DNA from: Mesorhizobium sp. STM 4661
Lineage (GTDB): Bacteria > Pseudomonadota > Alphaproteobacteria > Rhizobiales > Rhizobiaceae
Assembly (NCBI RefSeq): GCF_000359125.1
Contig: NZ_CAAF010000004.1
Coordinates: 186,001-250,000, forward strand
Direction: 5' to 3'
DNA length: 64,000 nt
Positions 58,399-64,000 of this stretch are shown in pieces. The translations under genes were made by a program, and so were the position numbers. The stretch's first letter is position 1, and each line of letters begins with the position of its first letter. Below the pieces are notes generated by a model. That model did no database searches, was not told where the DNA came from, and saw only the letters and a program-made list of their open reading frames with translations.

Positions 58399-59607
58399 AT
58401 GCACAAGCGCGTCGTCATTACCGGCATCGGCGGCATTTGCGGGCTCGGCACCAATGCACCTGCGATCTGGGGCGAAATGCGTGCCGGGCGCTCGGCCATC
58501 GGCCCGATCGTCAATTCGGAGCTGTATGACCTGAAGGTCAGGGTCGGCTGCGAGATCAAGGCGCTGCCCGATCACGGCATCGACCGCAAGCAGACCGTCT
58601 CGATGGACCGCTTCAGCCTGCTGGCGACGATCGCCGCGCGCGAAGCCGCGCAGCAGGCCGGCCTGGCTTCGCACGAGACCAATACCTACCGGATGGGCAC
58701 CATCGTCGGCGTCGGCGTCTGCGGCTGGGAGGCGATCGAAGAGAGCTATCGCTCCATCCTGATCGAGGGAAAGAACCGTACCGGCATCTTCACCGTGCCG
58801 AAAGTGATGCCAAGCGCCGCCGCCGGCCATGTCAGCATGAATCTCGGCCTGCGCGGACCGGTCTTCGGCATCACCTCGGCCTGCTCTTCGTCCAACCACG
58901 CCATTGCCTCGGCGGTCGACCAGATCAGGCTCGGCCGCGCCGATGTCATGGTCGCCGGCGGCACCGATGCACCGCTGGTCTGGGGCATCCTGAAAGGCTG
59001 GGAGGCGCTCAGGGTGCTGGCGCCCGATACGTGCCGGCCGTTTTCGGCCGATCGCCAGGGCCTGGTGCTTGGCGAAGGCGCCGGCATGGTGGTGCTGGAA
59101 ACCTACGAGCATGCCATGGCGCGCGGCGCCGACATTCTTGCCGAGGTGGCCGGCGCCGGACTTTCCGCCGACGCGTCCGACATCGTCGCGCCGACCATCG
59201 AAGGTCCGGAGGCGGCGATGCGCTTCTGCCTCGTCGATGCCGGGCTCAATCCGGAAGATATCGACTATCTCAATGCGCATGGCACCGGCACCAAGGCCAA
59301 CGACCAGATCGAGACGGCGGCGATCAAGCGCGTCTTTGGCGACTATGCCCACAGGCTTTCCATCTCGTCGACCAAATCGATGCACGCCCACTGCCTCGGC
59401 GCATCGGGCGCCCTGGAGCTGATCGCCTGCGTCATGGCGATCCGCGAAGGCATCGTGCCGCCGACGGCCAATTTTCGCGAAGCCGACGCCGATTGCGATC
59501 TCGACATCACGCCTAACGTGGCGCGCGAGCGCAAGGTGCGCGCCGCGATCAGCAACAGCTTCGCCTTCGGCGGCACCAATGCGGTGCTGGCGTTCAAGCC
59601 GGTCTGA
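58399..59607 (+). CDS. NodE-like beta-ketoacyl-ACP synthase
   Basis: The 402-residue condensing enzyme is of the FabF fold and, by overall pattern, closest to NodE (for example [19 protein letters not shown] and [18 protein letters not shown]). Catalytic Cys162 ([11 protein letters not shown]), His294 ([12 protein letters not shown]), Lys326 and His331 ([13 protein letters not shown]) are intact. NodE elongates a chain on NodF to make polyunsaturated acyl groups for Nod factors. With the partner carrier protein at 58140 it forms a two-gene set. Whether it has a Nod-factor role is doubtful, as neither nodulation genes nor a nod box are near; an unusual lipid is an alternative. Confidence 0.85.
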   Translation: MHKRVVITGIGGICGLGTNAPAIWGEMRAGRSAIGPIVNSELYDLKVRVGCEIKALPDHGIDRKQTVSMDRFSLLATIAAREAAQQAGLASHETNTYRMGTIVGVGVCGWEAIEESYRSILIEGKNRTGIFTVPKVMPSAAAGHVSMNLGLRGPVFGITSACSSSNHAIASAVDQIRLGRADVMVAGGTDAPLVWGILKGWEALRVLAPDTCRPFSADRQGLVLGEGAGMVVLETYEHAMARGADILAEVAGAGLSADASDIVAPTIEGPEAAMRFCLVDAGLNPEDIDYLNAHGTGTKANDQIETAAIKRVFGDYAHRLSISSTKSMHAHCLGASGALELIACVMAIREGIVPPTANFREADADCDLDITPNVARERKVRAAISNSFAFGGTNAVLAFKPV

Positions 59608-59658
59608 CCGCAAAGTACCCCTGCGCCACCTCGCCCGAATCCCCGCCCTGGAATTCCG

Positions 59659-60363
59659 ATGACCGACCTGTCCGCCTTTCCGATCGCCACGCGCTGGCCA
59701 GCCCGCCATCCCGACCGCATCCAGCTCTATTCGTCTCCAACGCCGAACGGCGTCAAGATTTCGATCGCTCTGGAGGAGCTCGGCCTGCCCTACGAGGCGC
59801 ATTTTGTGAATATCGGCCAAAACGAGAGCTGGACGCTGGAATTCCTGTCGCTGAACCCGAATGGCAAGATACCGGCGATGATCGACCCGGACGGTCCGGG
59901 CGGCAAACCGATCGGCCTGTTCGAATCCGGCGCCATCCTGCTCTACCTTACCGACAAGACCGGCAAGCTCATCCCGGCCGACCCGGTGCGGCGCTACGAG
60001 ACGATCCAGTGGGTGTTCTTCCAGATGGCCTCGATCGGGCCGATCTTCGGACAAGTCGGCTTTTTCAACAAATTCGCCGGGCGCGAGATCGCCGACAAGC
60101 GCCCGCTGGAGCGTTACCGCGACGAGTCGCGGCGGCTGATCGGCGTGCTCGACACCAGGCTGAAGGGCCGCAAATGGATCATGGACGACGACTACACCAT
60201 CGCCGATATCTCGATGCTGGGCTGGGTGCGCAATCTGATCGGCTTCTATGAGGCGCGGGAACTCGTCGGCTTCGACGATTTTCCCGATGTGGCGGCATGG
60301 CTGGAGCGCGGCCTTGCCCGGCCGGCGGTGCAAAAGGGGCTCTACATTCCGGCGAAAGGCTAA
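59659..60363 (+). CDS. Glutathione S-transferase, YfcG/Nu-class-like
   Basis: The 234-residue protein has a thioredoxin-fold N domain (IQLYSSPTPNGVKISIALEELGLPYEAHFVN, residues 22-52) with the Asn of the YfcG-type disulfide reductase site, then LNPNGKIPAMID and FESGAILLYLTDK, and a helical C domain with YTIADISMLGWV. YfcG-like enzymes reduce disulfide bonds of model substrates using glutathione; the natural substrate is unknown. It follows the nodE-like gene by 51 bases in the same direction and may be co-transcribed. Confidence 0.88.
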   Translation: MTDLSAFPIATRWPARHPDRIQLYSSPTPNGVKISIALEELGLPYEAHFVNIGQNESWTLEFLSLNPNGKIPAMIDPDGPGGKPIGLFESGAILLYLTDKTGKLIPADPVRRYETIQWVFFQMASIGPIFGQVGFFNKFAGREIADKRPLERYRDESRRLIGVLDTRLKGRKWIMDDDYTIADISMLGWVRNLIGFYEARELVGFDDFPDVAAWLERGLARPAVQKGLYIPAKG

Positions 60364-60388
60364 GCCGGCCGCCAAAAAGTCGGTAAGC

Positions 60389-60745
60389 CTATTTTGCCTT
60401 GGCCCTGGTTTTGGCACCGCCCTTGCCCATGACGGAAGCGGCAAGGGAGGCAGCGCCTCGGGCCGTGGCCACAACCGCGCCGGCCGCCACATTGGCCGTG
60501 GTCTTGGCCGCGCGCATGGCGCTGCCCGCCATGGACCCGCCGCTGGTTGCCGGCTTTTTGGACTTGGCGGGTTTTGGGGCGGTTTTTGCGGCTGCCTTGG
60601 CGGCTGGCACCACCTTCTTCAGCGCTGCCTTGCCGAACACCGGCTTTGCATCCTTGGAACGCGCGGCGATCGCCGGGCCGGCGCCTGTCTTTGATTGGAC
60701 TGCCTTGCCCTTCGCGGGCGCGGGTTTTCTTGCCTTGGTTGCCAT
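60389..60745 (-). CDS. Lys/Ala-rich basic protein
   Basis: The 118-residue protein is very rich in Ala, Lys, Gly and Pro, with repeated KPA and KAAAK motifs and a more hydrophobic centre (MAGSAMRAAKTTANVAAGAVVATARGAASLAA). It resembles histone-H1-like or AlgP-like tails and low-complexity nucleic-acid-binding proteins. No catalytic motif. It is convergent with the GST gene. The composition makes homology hard to judge, and codon usage is biased by the repeats. Confidence 0.5.
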   Translation of the reverse strand: MATKARKPAPAKGKAVQSKTGAGPAIAARSKDAKPVFGKAALKKVVPAAKAAAKTAPKPAKSKKPATSGGSMAGSAMRAAKTTANVAAGAVVATARGAASLAASVMGKGGAKTRAKAK

Positions 60746-60825
60746 CGGACGGTTCCCTTATGCCGGCAAAATATGCCGGTCTAGGATAACGACCGGAAAG
60801 TCTTAAGGTTCCGCCACGAACATTC

Positions 60826-61452
60826 CTAAAATCGGGCGTGATCGCCGATCACCAGATCGGCGGGCCGGCGACGGGCAAGCACGCGGTCGATGTTCGGCAT
60901 GTCGTTGGAGGCGATCCAGGCGCGGGCATCCTCGTCGGAACGGCCATGGCCATGCCATCGTTCGAGCAGCCGGCGCTCGAGTTCGGCGCGCGGCACATCG
61001 ACGAAGATCGAGAAATCGAACAATGGCGTCAGTCGCGACCAGGGTTCCTCGTCAAGCAAGAGATAGTTGCCTTCGACCAGGATGAATTTGGTCTCGGAGG
61101 CGACGATCGAGGCGGCGGCGCGCGACAGTTCCATGCCGCGATCGAACACCGGGATGGCGATATCAGGCTCGCCGGCGCGGATGCGTTTCAGCAGCGTCTC
61201 GAAGCCGGCAAAGTCAAAGGTTTCCGGAGCCCCCTTGCGTGCACGCAGGCCGCGCCGCTCGAGCACGATGTCGTCATAGTGGAAGCCGTCCATCGGCACG
61301 ACTTCCGAGCTGCCCTCCGGCAGCAATTCATGCAGGCTGGCCGACAATGTCGACTTGCCGGCGCCCGGAGGGCCGGCGATGGCGACAATGAAGCGGCTCG
61401 CCTTGCCGGCGCGCTTGAAGATGGTGGCGGCGAGATGGGCGATCTCGGACAT
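60826..61452 (-). CDS. P-loop nucleoside/nucleotide kinase-like protein
   Basis: The 208-residue protein has Walker A GPPGAGKST at residues 27-35, followed by PMDGFHYDD, and later VEGNYLLL, as in the uridine kinase/pantothenate kinase-like P-loop fold. Similar proteins in rhizobia are annotated as kinases linked to sugar transport (FrcK-like), which suggests a sugar or nucleoside as substrate. It lies downstream of the mutarotase-like gene on the same strand (84-base gap). Confidence 0.8.
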   Translation of the reverse strand: MSEIAHLAATIFKRAGKASRFIVAIAGPPGAGKSTLSASLHELLPEGSSEVVPMDGFHYDDIVLERRGLRARKGAPETFDFAGFETLLKRIRAGEPDIAIPVFDRGMELSRAAASIVASETKFILVEGNYLLLDEEPWSRLTPLFDFSIFVDVPRAELERRLLERWHGHGRSDEDARAWIASNDMPNIDRVLARRRPADLVIGDHARF

Positions 61453-61536
61453 CGGCGTTTTCCGGCCTGGATTCGTGAGACAATTTCGGTCGCATCTTGG
61501 CGACAGTTCGCGGAAATTTCAAACCACGCGACGCAT

Positions 61537-62661
61537 TCAGGCGGGAGCGGCCCGGCCGATCCGCAGGAAATCGCTGTCGAAAGCAACGTCCCGCGTCGTA
61601 CCATCGGCTGCCAGGATGCGCATCTTTCCCTGTCCGGTCGCGATGTCGCGCGGCGGTTTGCGGCTGTTCCGTGACCCTTCCCGGGTCTCCGGCAAGGCGC
61701 CGATGACATGGCGGAAGGAGAGGCTGCGGCCCTCGGCAAGGGCAAAGGCCGTCGCCAAGCCTTCCCGCTTCAGCCAGTTGTCGCCGAGCGAGGCGGCATG
61801 GCCGAGCGCCGAGCGCCCATCCTCGATGCCGAGCACGCCGCGATGGCGGCCGCTCCACGGCGCGTAGTCACGTCCGCCATTGCTGATCCACAGCATGGTG
61901 ACCGGCAGTTCGGCCGGGTTCTTCAGCACCAACACCAGATCCTGTTCGGCATGCCGCGCCAGCGCGGTCCAGCCCGGCCCGCCATGGTCGGCCTCGACCA
62001 AAGTGAGGAAATCCTCACGCTCGAGGTCCATGCGGTAGTCGCTGAGATCGAGCATGCCGCCGTCTGTGGCGGGAAACCGCGTCAGGTCGGCCGAACGGGC
62101 GGGATAGGCCAGCCGGAAGCGGCCGCGGGCCGGATCTGGCTCCAGCGGATCGTCCGGCGTGGCGGCAAACCGCTTCGGCGAAAAGGCGAGCCTGCCGCCA
62201 TTCTTCATTGCCGTCATCGGGTGATGGGCAACGGAAATCCCGCCCGAACCGCCGGAAAAGATATGCTCCTGGTAGAGAAAGGGATGGTCGTCGCGCAAGG
62301 TCAGGATCTTGTCGACCGCAGCACCCATGACTTTGCGGCGCAGCCGGAAGGTGGCCCGCCAGCCATCGACTGTTGCCTCGGAGGCGACGACATCCCAGGG
62401 ACTGTTGGCCGTCCAGCCATGCAAGGGTGCGGCCTCGACATCGCTGCGCGAAAACGGCGCGCAGAGGAAATCGCCGGAAAGGTGCACCGTGCCTTCGGGC
62501 AGGTCTTGCGGCAGCGTCTCGCGCGGCTCGTCGATCCAGGGCGCGCGATGCAGCGGCTTCAGCCGGCGGCCGTCGATGTCGACCGCCATGTCGGCGAGAT
62601 GGCCGACCGCAAGATCGACCGACACTGAAATACCCTTTGCCTTGATCGTGACAATGTCCAT
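61537..62661 (-). CDS. Galactose-mutarotase-like (aldose 1-epimerase superfamily) protein
   Basis: The 374-residue protein has beta-sandwich features of the aldose epimerase superfamily: HLSGDFLCAPF near residue 60, DHPFLYQEHIFSGGSGGISVAHHPM near 125-150, and LWISNGGRDYAPW near 270. The catalytic residues of true aldose 1-epimerase cannot be assigned with certainty, so a carbohydrate-binding or epimerising role is likely but unproven. I use the ATG at 62661 with AGGTGCGC upstream. It may function with the kinase downstream. Confidence 0.7.
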   Translation of the reverse strand: MDIVTIKAKGISVSVDLAVGHLADMAVDIDGRRLKPLHRAPWIDEPRETLPQDLPEGTVHLSGDFLCAPFSRSDVEAAPLHGWTANSPWDVVASEATVDGWRATFRLRRKVMGAAVDKILTLRDDHPFLYQEHIFSGGSGGISVAHHPMTAMKNGGRLAFSPKRFAATPDDPLEPDPARGRFRLAYPARSADLTRFPATDGGMLDLSDYRMDLEREDFLTLVEADHGGPGWTALARHAEQDLVLVLKNPAELPVTMLWISNGGRDYAPWSGRHRGVLGIEDGRSALGHAASLGDNWLKREGLATAFALAEGRSLSFRHVIGALPETREGSRNSRKPPRDIATGQGKMRILAADGTTRDVAFDSDFLRIGRAAPA

Positions 62662-62851
62662 GCGCACCTGCCGATTCTGTCGCGCCAGCAAAACCTGCTC
62701 CGCGCCGATTGCGCAAGCTGCGTGGCCAGCATTTCACATCAGGCTGGCCGACAATGCCCGGCAAGACCGGCATTAACCAAATGGACGGGGCAATCGGGTT
62801 AGGCTACGTTCCGTCCGTCTTAGCAACAGCCTGCCTTCAGAACAGACCGTC

Positions 62852-63739
62852 TTGTCCCACTTGCGTCTCTTTCCGCTCATCCAAAGATTTGTCGCGGCGT
62901 TTGCGCTGCTGGCGCTCGTGGCCGGCTGCACGACGACGCCGCCCGACAGCATGCTGGCGGTGCCGGCGGCGCCGCAGAAATATGCGGCGATCGTCGTCGA
63001 TGCCAGAACCGGCCAGACGCTGTTCCAGGTGAACTCGACGGCGACGCGCTACCCGGCGTCGCTGACCAAGATGATGACGCTCTACCTCCTGTTCGAGGCG
63101 CTGGATTCAGGCCGCCTGGCCAAGGAAACGCAGATCCCGGTCTCGGACAATGCCGCCAGGCAGCCGCCGACCAAGCTGCGCTTCAGGCGCGGCGAGACGA
63201 TCGATGTCGATTCGGCGATCCGGGCGATCGTCGTCAAATCGGCGAACGACGTGGCGGTCGCCGTCGCCGAATATCTCGGCGGCAGCGAAGATGCGTTCGC
63301 CGGCATGATGACGGCCAAGGCGCGTCAGATCGGCATGCGCGGCACGGTCTTCGGCAACGCTTCGGGCCTGCCGGACGCCGACCAGCGCACCACGGCGCGC
63401 GACATGGCGGTGCTCGGCATGGCGCTGCGCGCCCGCTTCCCGCAGCAGTTCCACTATTTCTCCGAAAGCGACTTCATGTTCCGCGGCCGGCTGGTGCGCG
63501 GCCACAACGACATGCTCGGCCGTGTACGCGGCGTCAACGGCATCAAGACCGGCTATATCAGGGCCTCCGGCTTCAACATCGTCACCTCCTACGAGGCCGA
63601 CGGGCGCCAGCTCATCATCGTGGTGATGGGCGCCGACAGCGCCCGCCAACGCAACGACCATGTCGAGGCGCTGATCCAGCGGAGCCTTTCGCCGATGTCT
63701 ATTGCGAAGACGAAGCTGATGTTTGCGCAGGAGCAGTGA
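62852..63739 (+). CDS. D-alanyl-D-alanine carboxypeptidase lipoprotein
   Basis: The 295-residue protein is a class-A-type low-molecular-weight penicillin-binding protein. It has a lipoprotein signal (LLALVAGC; lipidated Cys about residue 26), catalytic S-x-x-K as SLTK near residue 70, SAN near 130 and KTG in GIKTGYIRASGFN near 230. It trims peptidoglycan pentapeptides in the periplasm. The start is a TTG at 62852, chosen because no ATG precedes the signal peptide. Its C terminus lacks the helical membrane anchor of DacA-type proteins. Confidence 0.88.
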   Translation: MSHLRLFPLIQRFVAAFALLALVAGCTTTPPDSMLAVPAAPQKYAAIVVDARTGQTLFQVNSTATRYPASLTKMMTLYLLFEALDSGRLAKETQIPVSDNAARQPPTKLRFRRGETIDVDSAIRAIVVKSANDVAVAVAEYLGGSEDAFAGMMTAKARQIGMRGTVFGNASGLPDADQRTTARDMAVLGMALRARFPQQFHYFSESDFMFRGRLVRGHNDMLGRVRGVNGIKTGYIRASGFNIVTSYEADGRQLIIVVMGADSARQRNDHVEALIQRSLSPMSIAKTKLMFAQEQ

Positions 63740-64000
63740 GGGGATCGCCGGAAGCTCGCCAGCCACTTCTGCCCAGCGGAGTGGGAAGTGGTCCGCATCG
63801 CGGACAATGAACGCCCGAAGAGCAGCAGCCCGAAGCGGCCGGGTGCGGAGGCGAACCTTCTGTCCGACAGCCTGGAAGCCACAGGGACAACTTCATAGCG
63901 CCCATCACTTGCCCGTTGAAGCCCGCCCCGGCTTCCGCTAAGAAGCCGGGACTGGCCGGTTCACCGGCTGGTCCGTTTTCCGGATCGCCGATCCTGAAGG
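63740..64000. other. Non-coding tail of the window
   Basis: No convincing ORF follows the carboxypeptidase gene. A hairpin CCCGGCTTC (63927-63935) with GAAGCCGGG (63942-63950), followed by a second GCCGGT/ACCGGC pair near 63955-63970, may be a terminator or a dispersed repeat; no T run follows directly. Confidence 0.4.

Noticed and set aside
58267..60492. A 741-residue minus-strand ORF
   Set aside because: It is antisense to the nodE-like and GST genes and has Arg/Asp/Gly/His-rich composition without any domain motif.

Overview
The window is a 64-kb, GC-rich, densely coded stretch of an alphaproteobacterial chromosome. The nearest recognisable relatives are rhizobia of the Mesorhizobium type. 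The reasons are SmoEFGK/SmoS-type sorbitol genes, NodF/NodE-like proteins, a ureDABCEFG cluster with UreJ, DUF6481 and DUF1127 proteins, many ATGA-coupled operons, and intergenic palindromes that look like rhizobial RIME and short mosaic repeats. The species assignment is inference. I saw no tRNA, rRNA, CRISPR array, transposase or phage gene.

Layout. 1-5 kb: tail of a membrane protein; a guanidine-II-type riboswitch ahead of a Gdx/SugE exporter; a DUF6481 protein; two luciferase-like monooxygenases around an AI-2E-family transporter. 5-10.2 kb: a LacI regulator divergent from a ribose-type ABC operon. 10.2-17.2 kb (minus strand): a molybdenum-hydroxylase operon (FAD subunit, fused FeS/Moco subunit, 6-hydroxynicotinate-reductase-like protein, UPF0280 protein, a 29-codon ORF and a MarR regulator). 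17.5-19.6 kb: nicotinamidase and a Na+/H+ antiporter. 19.6-26.2 kb (minus): a complete branched-chain-amino-acid-type ABC transporter and nicotinate phosphoribosyltransferase. 26.4-31 kb: a LysR regulator divergent from an agmatinase-family gene and a polar amino acid ABC cassette without ATPase. 31.1-36 kb: a TetR/DUF308 pair with a strong palindromic operator, a MATE pump, a DUF1194 protein and a histidine phosphatase.

36-48.9 kb is polyol catabolism: sorbitol/mannitol ABC transporter (smoEFGK), sorbitol dehydrogenase (smoS), mannitol dehydrogenase family enzyme, HAD phosphatase and FGGY kinase in one minus-strand operon, then a LysR/DUF1127 pair, a SorC-family regulator, a second HAD phosphatase and a class II aldolase. 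48.9-58 kb is the urease locus, interleaved with non-urease genes and split by two plus-strand secreted-protein genes. 58.1-64 kb: a NodF/NodE-like pair, a glutathione transferase, a Lys/Ala-rich protein, a P-loop kinase, a mutarotase-like protein and a D,D-carboxypeptidase lipoprotein.

Most noteworthy: (1) a RIME-like palindrome translated in frame as the linker between the FeS and Moco halves of the molybdenum hydroxylase; (2) the hydroxylase/6-hydroxynicotinate-reductase/UPF0280 operon with an overlapping 29-codon ORF; (3) a NodFE-like pair without other nod genes or a nod box, whose carrier protein has HSL instead of DSL at the prosthetic-group serine; (4) the two-hairpin guanidine riboswitch; (5) clear candidate operators for LacI, TetR, SorC and LysR regulators; (6) a urease cluster carrying DUF3995, DUF1272 and DUF29 genes.
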